From: Lyophyllum atratum
Taxonomy: Eukaryota; Basidiomycota; Agaricomycetes; Agaricales; Lyophyllaceae
Direction: 5' to 3'
DNA length: 64,000 nucleotides
Assembly: GCA_014905825.1 (NCBI GenBank)
Contig: JACGCN010000020.1
Coordinates: 496,001 to 560,000 of the forward strand
Shown: positions 38,468-50,400 of the stretch, piece by piece
Layout: every line of letters starts with the position of its first letter
Position numbering within the stretch: position 1 is the stretch's first letter
Made by a program: the position numbers and the translations under genes
Notes under the pieces: generated by a model
What the model was told of the DNA's origin: nothing
Database searches by the model: none
Seen by the model: only the letters and a program-made list of their open reading frames with translations

Positions 38468-39510
38468 ATGTCCTCCGATCTCCAGTGGCTCCTCCTCCGC
38501 GTTCGTTGCGTTTACCGCCTCACGCTGGTCTGATCAGGCAGCTAATTTCCCGGGACAATTTTGACAGAAGAACAACTCGTTCATCGTGAAACGAGTTCCC
38601 GAGGGACCCGTCTTCTCCAGGGAGCCCGTGCGTACCCTACATACTTCACATGCGTACAGAGGAGTATTGACCACCCGATTCAATCATGTAGGGTAACCTC
38701 CGAAACCTCCACTCGTACAAATACTCTGGACTCGCGAACGAAAAGGTACATCCCAGGTCCAATCGGGAGATGCAGTGAGACGGAGGAGGCTGACGTTTCT
38801 TACGGTTATTGTGAACAGTCGATCGACATCTCGGACTCGCCAGAAGGCATCCAGATCACGACACGCAAGACAAAGGTCGCACCCACCGCCGTTAAGCCCG
38901 CTTTTGCCAAACACACCATCCGCGCCCGGTCAGGGTCCCGCCGCGCACAGGGCATCGTTTCTCAAATCGCTAAGCGCGGATACAGGCCCGACCTCCGCGC
39001 CGTGAGTGCCTTTGCCTCCTCCTCCTCCTCTCTACCTTCCCGTGTCTTTCGTTACGGCGTTGTCGTTGTTCTGTTTCTTGATCTGTGGCTATTCTCGAGA
39101 CGATGCACTCTATTAGTAGAACCCACCCGAACCGCTGAAAAGCGTATGAAGGGCTGGGCGTGGAAAACGTTTGCAATATCAACCCTCCCCGCTGGAGTCG
39201 ATCAAACTCCAGCGGGCACCTCGCCATGTCGCTATCGGGCCCCGTTCGATGCTCCCCGCGGCAGGATCCGACTCTTTGGCGCTAACATCTTTCTTGCCTC
39301 GTTCCCTTTCCTTCGTTTCATATCTCTTACACCCTCCTTTTGTTTTTACCTTCCAAATTGAATATGGTGCTGACACGCTTTACCCCGTCACCCCAGGCTG
39401 CCCTTGCCCGTGTCTCCCGCCTCCTTGACGCACACAAAACGCGCAAGCCCTCACCACCGAAGAAGGTCAGGACCCGCAAGGCGAAGGCGGTCGAGGCTTC
39501 ATCGGAGTAA
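38468..39510 (+). CDS. eL28: 60S ribosomal protein eL28
   Basis: Exons 38468-38500, 38568-38627, 38692-38745, 38819-39001 and 39397-39510 give 147 residues. The protein starts MSSDLQWLLLR, followed by KNNSFIVKRVPEGPVFS. It then has NLRNLHSYKYSGLANEK, KPAFAKHTIRARSG and KRGYRPDLRA before a basic KKVRTRKAKA tail. These are the eL28 landmarks (M..LQW, NLR..HS.KYSGL, KYRPDLR). The protein is part of the large ribosomal subunit; eL28 is absent from baker's yeast but present in most other eukaryotes. Three short introns precede a long 395-bp last intron that contains a structured RNA candidate. The long open frame at 38561-39361 is mostly another frame read through introns. Confidence 0.92.
39107..39290 (+). 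ncRNA. Structured RNA candidate (H/ACA-like snoRNA) in eL28 intron 4
   Basis: It resembles 39671-39848 over its whole length although it is non-coding. Shared stems are CGCT-GAAA-AGCG closed further out by CCCA/TGGG, the hairpin CCCGCTGGAGT...ACTCCAGCGGG, and a last stem CGCCA/TGGCG enclosing GTCGCTATCGGGCCCCGTTCG. It ends ...CTAACATCT, an ACA three bases from the end, as in H/ACA snoRNAs. Ribosomal-protein introns often host snoRNAs. A clear H box between hairpins was not found, so the class is uncertain. Confidence 0.55.
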
Positions 39511-39670
39511 ACCAACCATGTGTATGCTTCATTATGCCGATCCATGTATACATGACCCCGCCTTGAGATCCTGAGAGGGTTGCTGTCTTCGTGAGTTCCG
39601 AGTTATGATTCCTTTTCTTATCGTCTCTCTCTCTCTCTTTTTCCTTGGTCCCATTCTATGGGGGAACGCA

Positions 39671-39848
39671 TTCTGTTAGAACCCACTGGACCCGCTGAAA
39701 AGCGAATGAAAGTTTGGGCGTAGAAATGTTTGCGAGATTGATCCACCCCGCTGGAGTCGATCAAACTTCAGCGGGTATCGTGCCATGTCGCTATCGGGCC
39801 CCGTTCGTCGCTCACCGCGGAGGATCCGACACTATGGCACTGACATTT
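39671..39848 (+). ncRNA. Second copy of the structured RNA, downstream of eL28
   Basis: Same hairpins as 39107-39290 with substitutions that keep pairing: the last stem is GTGCCAT/ATGGCAC instead of CGCCA/TGGCG. Loop sequences GAAA and GTCGCTATCGGGCCCCGTTCG are unchanged. Ends ...CTGACATTT, again ACA plus three bases. It could lie in the 3' UTR, in a downstream noncoding intron, or have its own transcript. Confidence 0.5.
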
Positions 39849-40119
39849 CTCTATTTTTCTGGATAGTAAATACATCTTGTATTCTATACTCGTCACAATA
39901 AAGACTGCGTTCCATGAACATCGGAAGCGCAAGCTCGTCTATCTGCAAGCTCAAGTCAAGTTCAGTCAAGTATCGATGCTTAACATGATGGAGGGAAGAA
40001 TAAGACAGTGTGAGTGGTATAAATATTACAGCAATTCTCAAGACACTAAATTCGTACAATCACAGATCTTTGCGCTCGTTTCGCAATTCATTCCCGCCCA
40101 TGACCTCGCGCAACCTCTC

Positions 40120-40668
40120 TCAAACCCCCAACGACCTCCCCGCAGGTTGGGCAATCCTTCCAGCCGCACCAAATCCCTTATGACCGTCCTTGCCTGGCCT
40201 CGTCGGGTCAAGCTTACGATGAGCAAGGTCGCGAAGGTGTTTCTCGTTCTCGTGTTTCTTCTCCTTCTTGAGTGGCACCTCTTCCTCGTGATGAGGAGGT
40301 GGTGGGGCCTGTACCTGCTCTTCAGCGCCGGTATGAACGGGCCGCGGATAGTCGGTGGGTGTGCTGGGCTCAACAGGTGCAGGTTCCCTGGTTCACAGCG
40401 TTAGACCGCAGCTATCCTATGATAGGGTGCTGCAGTGCGTACGGGGAGGGATTGCGCTTGGGCCTTGAGGTCACGGAGAGGCGCCGTCCACCGACTTTGA
40501 CTTTACGAAAGTGATTGTTTTACGCATTGAGCTTGAGGTCACTAAGACGGTATGCAGACCGCCTACGTACCTGCTGGCGGGTGAATAGCTGAGATATCTG
40601 ATAATGCCATGGTTTGCAAGGGAAGTTGGAGTTTGGTCGTCGATACCCGATTCTGAGACTTGGGCCAT
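40120..40668 (-). CDS. Small charged protein, unknown
   Basis: Two exons, 40668..40571 and 40387..40120, with a GTACGT...ACCAG intron of 183 bp, encode 121 residues from an ATG in good context (ACCATGG). The N-terminus is MAQVSESGIDDQTPTS. The middle is P/E-rich (EPSTPTDYPRPVH) and then strongly charged (EEEVPLKKEKKHENEKHLRD), ending GRIAQPAGRSLGV. The frame is coherent across the splice and the composition is protein-like. No family recognised; probably a small disordered cytosolic or nuclear protein. It is divergent to the TRF4-like gene, sharing about 235 bp of upstream sequence that contains a CACGTG at about 40686. Confidence 0.6.
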
Positions 40669-40902
40669 GGTACATATAGTACTTGGCACGTGATGGGGTC
40701 AGGAGACTCAACCCCGGCGGCGGTCAGAAGTTAGAACGCTGCTCATCGTTCACGTCAACCATCATCCTTCCCAAGCTTTATTCCCAGCCCATCTCCTTCA
40801 GGCTAGGTTATAGGTTGCACAGAAACTACTCCAAACTAAGCGGCTGCGCCACCTACTTCAAAACTGTCGGTGCAGGAGAACGTGAATTTTATTCGCGACT
40901 AT

Positions 40903-42609
40903 ATGAAGGAACCATCGAGCTCGAGCGGTAACCGCGACGCTCGCAGGCGCTCACGCGCAAGTAGGCCGTACTCTGACCACAGCCAGGGTGAAGGCTCCTC
41001 CACTCGATCGAAGTCAGAAAGGACTCCGCGATCACGCCGGGCAAAATCTGCGAGTATGGCTCCACTGCCTAGCGCAGAAGACGAGATCAGTCACTCGTTC
41101 TGGTTGGAGATCCTTCCCAAGGGCAAAAAATACGATGGTGCGGAGCAAAGGCACGTCGCCCTCATATTTTGGCTCTTGTAATAGCTACAACTCTAGCACA
41201 GGCTACACCACGAGATAGTGGCGTATCTCACCTACATGGAGCAGACACCGAGGGAGAAAAAGGCGCGTGAAGCGGTTATGGCAGGGATACGGAGAATGGT
41301 GCATGGCCGGTTCCGCAATGCAGAGGTCAACGTTTTCGGGAGTTCCGCGACGGGGCTCACCCTGCCAACGAGGTAAGCCCTCCCCATCCTCTCGTGAAAA
41401 TTTGTTATAGAATGCTAGAAACCGTACAGCGACATCGACGTAGCGATCACGATCCCCCATATCCAGGACGTAAAACAAGCCCTCTTCCAACTCTCCGCCA
41501 AACTCAAAAACTCTGGACTCATGAGCAACGCCTTCGTGAATCACCGCGCCCATGTTCCCATCATCAACCTCACTACGCGCGAAGAATATGGTGCGTCTCC
41601 CGCCTGGACCTTTGCTCTCGTTCATGTCGTATCGTCTAGGTTCGATCAGCGTGGACATCGGCATTAACAACACACTGGGGACGGAGGGAATTGAGGTGAT
41701 GAAGGGGTACCTCTCGCGGATGCCGGCCCTCCGCCCGCTTGTGCTCCTTATGAAAGGCTTCCTCCGTCAGCGAAAGCTGAATGACGCGTCCAAAGGGGGG
41801 TTGGGCAGCTATGCCCTAGCGTGTATGTGTATACACTTCCTCCAGGTCCGTCCGTTTCACCAATACTTTGCATTTTGTGATGCTGATCTCATTGAGCAGC
41901 TCAATCCAGGTAAACGACCCCAGGACTTCATCAACAAGCCCATGGAGACTGAATCGCTTGGCTTCCTCTTAACCGATTTTATGTTCTACTACGGCTTCGA
42001 GTTCCCCCACACGACGTCATACATCTCCGTCGCTGAGGGCAAGGTCCTTCCCAAGCCTGAACCGTCCGAATCGCTCGACATTCGGTGTCTCATCAACCCC
42101 GGTAAGCATTCCTTCCGCTGTCGCGTTAGATCTGTCGATCTCATTGTGTGATATGGGCGGTCAGAGAACAGCATTTCGAAATCGATAAACAAAGCTGAGA
42201 CGTTCCTACGTGTCTTCAAAGAAGCCTATGCCACCATTCTTCAGCTCAACCTCGTTGACGAAGACATGCTCGGCCAACTCGTAGGCGTGAACAAAAAGGT
42301 TTGTCCAAACCTTGACCACCTCATTCATCAAATGACTTACCTCGTACACATTCGCAGTTCCTCGCCCAACGCGCGCTCATCTCCAGTGCCGACGAGGTCG
42401 TGCGGCAAGCTCACGTTCCTCCCCGTCCTCCCCCTGCACACTATCCACATCCACATCCACATCCCTTGCCGCAACGCCCCTCTGGGAACACCCCGCGTGC
42501 GCCCAGGACATGGAAGTCGAATCCTGGCCCCGGGGCTGGGGCTGTGGCTGGACCCAGTCGCCCACATACCCATGCGCTGCCGCCGAATCCGATGGGGCTT
42601 CGGTCGTGA
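40903..42609 (+). CDS. TRF4: TRF4/Cid14-type non-canonical poly(A) polymerase
   Basis: Exons 40903-41102, 41202-41372, 41430-41590, 41640-41845, 41900-42101, 42165-42298 and 42358-42609 give 441 residues. An RS-like basic N-terminus precedes FWLHHEIVAYLTYME. The nucleotidyltransferase signature is FGSSATGLTLPTSDIDVAI with its two catalytic aspartates; the third Asp is in ISVDIGINNTLG. Then come LRPLVLLMKGFLRQRKLND, SYALACMCIHFLQ and a PAP-associated domain (SLGFLLTDFMFYYGFEF). The C-terminus is P/H-rich. In yeasts this enzyme adds short A tails to aberrant nuclear RNAs as part of the TRAMP complex and hands them to the exosome. Introns are all 49-99 bp, and the summed length is a whole number of codons. 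Confidence 0.88.
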
Positions 42610-43005
42610 GCCGTCGGCGGGAGATGGGAGTTTGGTGTCTATTTATGTTTTAATGGTCGGATACCAGGTTGTTGGTAATTTTACGGTATATCTATCCGTG
42701 GCATGGTTCTAGGTAGGAATGTAGGGCTGGTGTCTTGTGCACATTGTATTGTACTCGGTAATATAAGCAACGATACAGTAATATAAAGATTGTTGGGTTC
42801 AAGACTTGATGTGGTCCTGAATCAGTAAGTAGATCCTAGAAACCTAAAGGTTCATTTCCAAAGCCTCTTTGGCACGATCTACAGTATCCCATACTCAGTA
42901 CTCAGTACCCAGGAGGAAACCTAACAGCCATCGAACAACAAGGGCAAATACACTGAAAGTTTCGAAGTAGAACTCCTTGCCTCGAGATTCTGTTCCACCT
43001 AACAA
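42610..43005. other. Intergenic, 3' region of the TRF4-like gene
   Basis: No ORF of note; a likely 3' UTR followed by a short upstream region of the next gene. Confidence 0.4.
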
Positions 43006-43657
43006 ATGTATGACGATTGTGACTCTGACGTGGACTCGGATGGTTATCTTAACGTCGAATACCCTCCATTTCTTACCTTATATGGCGCCGAAGAAGCAAG
43101 ATCAAGAACGAACAAGAATCGGGCACGGGTCGAGGCTATAGAGCAAGGGAAGGACGCGGCCACTGTCATCGGTGGCTACTCCGAATTCTACCTCGTTGTG
43201 CGGTTCTTTAAGTCGGTGGAAGGATTCTATACCGTGTGTTGAGCGATAAGGAAGCATTTTCATTGTACTGGAATACTGAATGATTTATGCAGGGTTCTCT
43301 TGACTTAACAGGTCGCCATCTGCCGGTGAAACTTATTCTAACCGTCGCCTTGATATAGTTACTGATTTTGGTGCGATTCAGCGATACATAGATCTTGTAA
43401 CGCGGTGGAATCTCTATCTTGTCGACTTCATCACATTGACCGTGCACGTCAAAGAATTTGAAACTGACACGACGGGCCCTGATGGACAGCCCTTGAAGTT
43501 CGTCGATTACGATTTCGAAGATGAGACTCTATGGGAAGATTTCCAAACTCGGTGGAAAATTCCTCTGAATAATTGCTATGGGCAGCTTGGGCTGCTGACT
43601 GGTACGTGTACTAGTAGATCATATGTCCTCGTCCTATCAATCAAAGAACATTACTAG
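43006..43657 (+). CDS. Unknown protein, two exons
   Basis: Starts MYDDCDSDVDSDGYLN. Exon 1 runs to 43202 (donor GTTCTT) or 43235 (donor GTGTTG); both keep frame with the acceptor TTAACAG at 43311. Exon 2 reads SPSAGETYSNRRLDIVTDFG and later FVDYDFEDETLWEDFQ, then RWKIPLNNCYG, to a stop at 43657. A further intron at GTACGT (43600) is possible, which would change the last 20 or so residues. Acidic, without signal peptide or recognised domain. Codon-like, coherent composition across two exons supports a real gene. Confidence 0.45.
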
Positions 43658-43689
43658 CAAGGGTCCTTTCTACTATATCTCGGAATCCT

Positions 43690-45264
43690 ATGCCTCGAAT
43701 CCAACAGCTCTGTCTTGTCCAGCTCCCACCCGAAGCTCTCGATCATATCTTTTGGATGTCGAACTTGAACCAGATGCGCTTGCTGTCGTCGACATGCCGA
43801 CATCTGAATGATATCGGGAGTCGTCACATCTATAAGGTTATTCCGATCTTTCCATCTTCAAGCACGCAGGGTCCTGACTCGCCTGTCAGAGCCGAATGAT
43901 CACCTTCGACGTTGCATGGGATGTATTAGACGAACTGAGAGAATCCGACAACCCGGTAGAGCGCTTGAAAACCGCCGCGTACTCAACCCGCGAGGAACTT
44001 CTACTTACTGAAGACTGATTTCCTCATCGGCCGACCGGACCTCATGGCCAAGATTGAGAATCTCACCATCCTTGACGAGTGGACTCCTTCGATGCTTGAC
44101 AACCATGGGTTCGACTTATGGACGATGGATGCCGCATTTTACCCACCCATATACAAAGCCTTTACCCAGATACTTTCTTCCAGTTTCAATATCACAACAT
44201 TGGTTCTACAGAATATTTCGATCACATCCGAAATCATACGGCTCATTTCCGACCTCCACCACCTCCACACCGTTCGGCTTTGCATGTGTCTCTTTACCTT
44301 CACGACTTGTGAATGGATTCAAGTAGGTCATGCCCCGCTGTGGAAGTCTGTCTATAACCTTCACATACTGCCCCCTCGGTCATCGTCGGGGTCGGTGTCT
44401 TGGTACAGCACCTTGCTATGCCCCCACCTTCGAACATTTTCAGCACAGGGAGTGATCGCTCTGCCAGGCATACCTGGAGATGTTGCCCTCAAGTTCCCAT
44501 CATTTCCAACCCTAGAGCGTTTAACTCTGACAGAGGTCCTTCCACATCATGTGCCATACTTCGCGGCTGCCCTTTCAAGTAGACCAGGTGTGACATTCGG
44601 TCGATTAACACACTTCAAACTGCATGTTGCACAGGGATGTGGCGATGATGATGCTATGACGATGCTCAATGCTCTCTCACAAGGACAAGCCCCCCTTCAA
44701 GCTTTAGTGATGGAAGGCCTTACAGAAGGAGATTTCCGCCTCTTTGACCAAATAGCACATAGTTTCCCGAGTCTTCTAGGCCTTACTTTGCTCCGCCGCG
44801 AAAGTGACTGGCGAACAAAGACCATATATACCGTCTGGCCACACAGCGCCTGGGAATATGCATCTCATCTACATGGCCTCAGCCAACTACAACACTTTGG
44901 ATGGAATAACTACAGTGGTGTAATTCATTCCTCCGCTCCGCTCCTCCGATTCGAGGAAGGCTTCTACGACCCCGAGAAGAAACCGGAAGAATGGTTCAAA
45001 GCCACAGAAGACGACTTCTTTGAAGTCGACAAGTGGACGCCGGCGGTATTCGCGGCGCACTGCCCGAGCCTCCGAAGCTATACGTCTTCGTCGGCTGTAA
45101 TCGACTGGTATATATCGCGAACGCCAGCTGGGGCGATTGTCATGGATTCGCCAACGCAGCGCGGAGGTATCCTTCCATGGGTGATGAAGTGGAACCCTGT
45201 GCGATCGGGTGGGCACTGGCCTATTGTCGAACCAGCTGGGACGATCAAGACTAGCACTCCATGA
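43690..45264 (+). pseudogene. F-box protein gene with an apparent single-base frameshift
   Basis: ATG at 43690; exon 1 to 43836 holds the F-box (LPPEALDHIFWMSNLNQMR, LLSSTCRHLNDIGSRHIYK). Intron 43837-43889; exon 2 starts SRMITFDVAWDVLDELRESD and runs into a TGA at 44016. A second frame, open across that point, then continues without interruption to 45264 (TDFLIGRPDLMAKIENLT, later LRR-like LERLTLTEVLPHHVPYF). The shift must lie within about 43960-44015. I find no intron that would reconcile the frames. So this is either a recent pseudogene, an assembly or sequencing error, or a splice event I missed. Without the shift it would encode about 520 residues. Confidence 0.6.
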
Positions 45265-46223
45265 CCTAACTCGACTAACCGTCAGGAGTTCTCGTCAACA
45301 GCTAATAGGGAATGTGCGGTGCAGAGGGTTCGTTACGCGGCGCTGGGTTTTTAGAATGCGGCGATGTCAGGTATCAGTCGACGCCATATGATAAACCTCG
45401 GAGGAGCTCGAATCGGGAATTGTTGTCATCTACACCTAAAATATCAGGACGTATGCATAGTTTCTACGCATTTTACGCTTGTCGGGTCGGCAAGAGAAGC
45501 TAGTAGGGACTTGGAAGTCAAGCACCAAGGTGTCTCATGATTCAGAATCAGCCAGTTGACAGCCAGGCGCTATCGCACTCCTACTCCTACTCCTGACCCT
45601 TATCTTTGCCATGCTCCTGGGCATATGAACCTGGGGAATATGTACTTGGTGTCGCGTAGCAAGTGTTACATACTTGTTGATTATTTTCCAGGGCCACTAC
45701 GAAGAACAGGATGATTATGAGTACATCATTGGCAGGTCATCACAGTGGCTCCCCCCCATTGCAATCAGTTTTGAATCAGATCCGATGACCACGCGAACTC
45801 AGACACAGCAGAACGGGAAACTAGAATGTTATGCCGTGTGCTGAAGCAAGGGTACGTAGGTATAGAGTGTAAGGTACGAAATTGTGATGATGTATGGTAG
45901 CTAGGTATGCTCGTATTCAAAAAGCAAGGACGCCAAACCAGAGAAACAGTTAACTGAGATACATCATCCATCATGAGAAATGGGGGAGTGGAGGTGGACA
46001 CGAAAGGCAATGTGAGAGTAATGTTACGTATTATGGATAACGAGGATCCTAACAGTTCGTGAAAACCAAATGTCAATGGATGAGTGAAGTGAAGCGTGAT
46101 GATGATATCGGAATACAGATGCAGGGGGACGTGATGGAATAATTAGAAGGACGAGCGAGATGGTGGAGGGAAGGAATCTCCTATACATGGACGCGACCAG
46201 GGGTGCTGGACAATGTGGGGATT
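45265..46223. other. Intergenic between convergent genes
   Basis: Lies between the F-box gene (plus) and the C2H2 gene (minus), so mainly two 3' ends. No exon with coding sense is seen. Confidence 0.45.
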
Positions 46224-47401
46224 TTAAGCAGTCTGATCGACTTGCGTGCGCAGAGCGGGAGGGGATTGAGGAATCTCAGTACGCAAGGAGGAGACGGCCA
46301 TGCTCGCTGCAAAGCTTAGGGGTTCCGAGAGGGACGCGTACGGGCCGCTATAGGTATGGAAGGAGGATGTCGGCGGCTGGTATATAGTAGCTGTCCTTGC
46401 CTGCTTCGTGGATGTGTCGTACGGTTCGTGTGGAGGGTAATAGGGCTGCAGCTGTCGCGGGGGTGCGACGGATAGGAGCGGCGGTGGGGTGCTTTGACGA
46501 AGCTGTACAGGGCTCCCAGCATCGTCAGTGTTGCTCGATTCGGAGGTGGCGAGATCCTTGTGCACTTTGATGTGTTGCAGGAGATTGTCATGTCGGTTGA
46601 AGTTTTTGTTACATAGGGGGTATGTACATTTAAACGCTGTCCACGAGAAACGCGTGTTTAGCATCAAGCGTAGAACAAGGGGTACGTCAGGTAAGCTTAC
46701 GTTTCTCGTGAGTGTGGATAGAGCGAATATGACGCTTGAGATGTTCCCCCCGGTGGAAACACTTTCCACAGCTTTCGACTTTACAAACATACATTCGAGT
46801 GTCCTTGGCGTCGGCGTTGCTATCGTCGTTGGGAAGCCTCGTCGGTACGCGACGACCACGGCTTTTCTTCGTCAGGTTAGGGACGGGAACAGGGAGAGTA
46901 GCACGAGTTTTTGGTACGGCGAGGTCCATAGCAGTGTTTTGATTGTGAGTGTTTTGGTTGTACGATGAACTGTTCAGATGTGCCAACTGCGTCGCGTTAA
47001 GAGGGGGCGTATCACCTTCCAAGAGTGGGGTAGAAACCTCGGGCGGTGGCCTTCTCCCCTTGGGCGCATCGGCCTCCGACGAATCGGAAGCGACATAAGG
47101 GGCGGCCATGTGTTTCTTGGAAACTCGGGTGACTCTTTTTCTAGGTTCCGGCGAAGGACTGTCGTGAGGTCGTCGACGTTTGGGCACTCGGCCGGTTTGG
47201 GAGCGTGTGAGCGGTCGACTGGATGGCAGCACTTCGAGCTTGGGTACATCTGCTGACGTTGACGCCTTTTGTACACCACCTTCTGCCTGTTTGAACGCCG
47301 CCGTCAGGGGCCCATCGCCACAGATTATCGTGTGTTGAAGTGCTCACCTCCTCTTCGCGTCGCTGAGTCCCCTCATCTTCCTCCTTCTGATCTGTAACCA
47401 T
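46224..47401 (-). CDS. C2H2 zinc-finger transcription factor, paralogue 1
   Basis: Exons 47401..47348, 47286..46701 and 46636..46224 give 350 residues. The N-terminus is acidic (MVTDQKEEDEGTQRREEE), then basic and disordered. The motif VPVPNLTKKSRGRRVPT stands before two C2H2 fingers: YVCKVESCGKCFHRGEHLKRHIRSIHTHEK and FKCTYPLCNKNFNRHDNLLQHIKVHKD (given here only as landmarks of finger 1 and finger 2). An intron splits the linker after HEK. The C-terminus is P/S/Y-rich, as in activation domains. Two adjacent fingers of this type resemble MSN2/4-like stress factors that bind short G-rich sites; that is family-level inference. The same motif, fingers and intron position recur in the gene at 56753. 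Confidence 0.85.
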
Positions 47402-50400
47402 TTTCCCCGTCGTTTTGAGTATCAAACGTGAGCCCAGCTTCAACTTCCCTCCGAGTGAAAAACGTAACAGGGGCTGCGTAATTGAGCAACTGAACAGTGC
47501 TGAGAGGGGTCCTGTGAAGCCTGGCGCGAGGTAGTTTAGTCTTCCGGAGTTGCTGGCGCTCTAAGGGCACGGGTGATGTGGTATCTGGAGCGAGGAGGAT
47601 GGTGGTTGAGCGCAACCAACGCAGAGTACGAGCCCCTGAGCTCGAAAAGGAACTTGGGCGGAAGTATATTTTTTCGCACACGCCACGTGGAATACCTGTT
47701 TTTAGGCGCTTACACAGCCTTACGTAAATGCATCGTGGTTCCATGCCGCGATTGTGTTCTGGTTCAATCTCCCATCCAACCCTTAGTTACTCTCTTCGAG
47801 CGGTCGACGACGGAGAAGACGGTTGGGCTACACCCTAGCTTTGAAGAATTTATTGCGTTCTACTGTATAAAACTCTTCGATTGCTCCTTATGACATGAAG
47901 ATGGCGACTATTTCTAGCGTGAATGCAGCTCAGTGCCCTTCTCGAACTGGACTATCTGCTGTACAGTGGAAATCTGGCGAGCTGGTCAGTGTCCGACATC
48001 CACATCTATCTGCAAGCCCACTGACTATCGACAGACCCACTGGCCTTTACCGATACTTCGCTCACAGTCGTTCTGTGATTTTCAGCTAGGACCTCGCACA
48101 TTCATCAGATATTCCTGGACCTACTTCTAGGCTACTATGATGTGTTTATACAATGTGACTAGAGGAAACGCTGGATAAGAGGAAACCAAAATTATTGGTC
48201 GTTGCAAACCTGTGAGCTTATACAAATTGCGGGCTCGACGCTAACTGTTGCAATCATCTCATATTCAAGTTTTCATTATAACCAGGTTCGTCAACTCTCA
48301 GATTTGTGGCGCTCAGCATTCTCTTTTCAGCTTCACGGTCGAGTTGAGGAATATCCTGGCGCCTGACTGACGCAACAGCTCGTATACAAGCCGACAAGAC
48401 GTGTACCTCACGAACTCGTAATAAGGGGATAACAATTTTGCTCACTTGAGGATGTAGGCGTGCGCTCGGTACTTTCCTGTCTTAAGCTCTCTACTTATAT
48501 TCGATCTGAATAGTTCCTCCGACGTTATCAGATAAATGAAGGAAGGTCGCCAGAAACGGCAACCGCACTGCACTTGGATGTTTTGACTTTGACTATTCGT
48601 TGGTCCTTCGAGACTTTCTTGCGTATTCAAGTCAGGAAGTCTAGCAGCGGAGAATATGGCTCTTGGCATTGACTCTTCCGCAGTCTTGGAATGCCCTCAT
48701 CTGATATCATCGTGGGTCCTCTTTCTTCCGTTCTTCCAGAAAGTGACACCATGGGGCCTCTCATCCGCCGCTTCGGCTTTATTAATTAGACCTCATCTTT
48801 CAGCGAGCGCCTTCGGGCAACATCTACCTCAATTACTTGTCGGTCGTCGGTCCATCAGCCCGTTCGTGGAGTTGAGGTTTCTCGTGGAGGGTTATTATTG
48901 CCGGTCTTGGCCGCATCCCTCCAATTGTCTTATACGGGCCTCTTTGACAGTCTTCTTGACGGCCCCCTTCGGCTTCCCACCTCGAAGGGCTTCGAACATC
49001 GGCGAGCGCATCATGTGGATAGTGATAAGAACTCAGACGTGTTCAGATATAGTCGTGTTCTTCTCAATCAACCCGGTCTCGCCTAGACCAAGTATCATAC
49101 CCTCACACAGCTCGATCTCCAAATGGCCAACGGGAAGACCCTGTAATTTGGCACACATCAAAACGGACGTCTTCGGTACTTCACTTCCTCGCCACCGTCA
49201 AGGAGGTTTATCTTTGTGCCATGGGACCGACACGCGCATCTACACGCACGCCGAGGGACTCTGGTTCCATTCGCCCGGTCCTGAGTCGCGACCCAGACAG
49301 TCGTGTGTAGTTTGTATCACATTTGCTCTCTCGGAAATTATCCCCGGTTGGGCGCCTTGCGTCCGCTACTGTGGCCTCGATCGCAGACTTCCTCTGCCTT
49401 TGGCATGTTTGTAGCACATCAAGAACCTACTACCTTCCTGGGTAGAACACAACAAGTATGCGTATTGGTGTCCTCGCCGCATCTTAGTGGCAGGATAAGT
49501 ACTTTTATGGTCCCCTTCGTCGTCTATTACATCTCGCATCAGATGCCAATGACGTCGGAAAACCAGACTCTTGTGAGGGTATGTAACCTTCATTTACACC
49601 TACAGATGTACCTGACAGACAGCAGATCTCGTATAGGCTTATACAATCTGCTTTCCGGTCGGATTCTTCGACCCAATCAAAGATGCCTCTGCTGGATGCA
49701 AGCCCGAGGACCACAGGTGCGGATCATTGTGAGCTCAGTAGGTCCTTCAAGTTCGATCCTCATGGGAGCTTATCTTCTCCCGCGAACTGTGTTGCAAGCG
49801 ACGCTAGTCGCCCTCACGTAAAATTTCGCCTGTAGCTGCTCGATTAACCTTGTACTAGCATGCACGCAGCATCGCCAACTCTTAAATGATCGGTGGTGAT
49901 GGACGGTGTGCCAGGTTCGTAGCCTCGTGGCCTTATCATCCAAGCTAAGATCAAATGTCATCTCATGTTGTAACTTCATATTCAAGTTATCCACTGGCAG
50001 ACCGTCAATCGTCCTTCATTTTCTCAATGGGGCTCTTACGACATGGACCAATCGAGCTTGTATCTCCGACGAGCTTTCGTAACCTGACTAACTGTTCAAG
50101 TCGACCTCTGGACTTTTACGGGTCTTTACGGCCTGGCCTGGCTTCTATTCCCTCTAATGTAGGAGGTAGCTGCGATTCTCCGGACGCCGACGAAACATAT
50201 CGGTGGACTGATACCAGGAACTTGGCTGGAAATCCCATTTTGATCAGACAGATAGAGTTAGGGTTCGACCTGTGGTCTAATGATGTGAGATGGTACCATA
50301 TCCGTTCCATGGGCTCATCGTCTTCCACGCTCAAAGGTATTTTAATCTCTAGGCTGACAGTGACTCCAGAGCGCAGCTTTCTTCCCAGCTTCTTGATCGA

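Noticed and set aside
38561..39361. Open frame of 266 codons
   Set aside because: It reads across introns 3 and 4 of eL28 and follows another frame for much of its length; the spliced eL28 model accounts for the region.
48656..49414. Open frame of 252 codons on the plus strand
   Set aside because: No domain, irregular composition, similar openness in other frames, and no splice-supported continuation.
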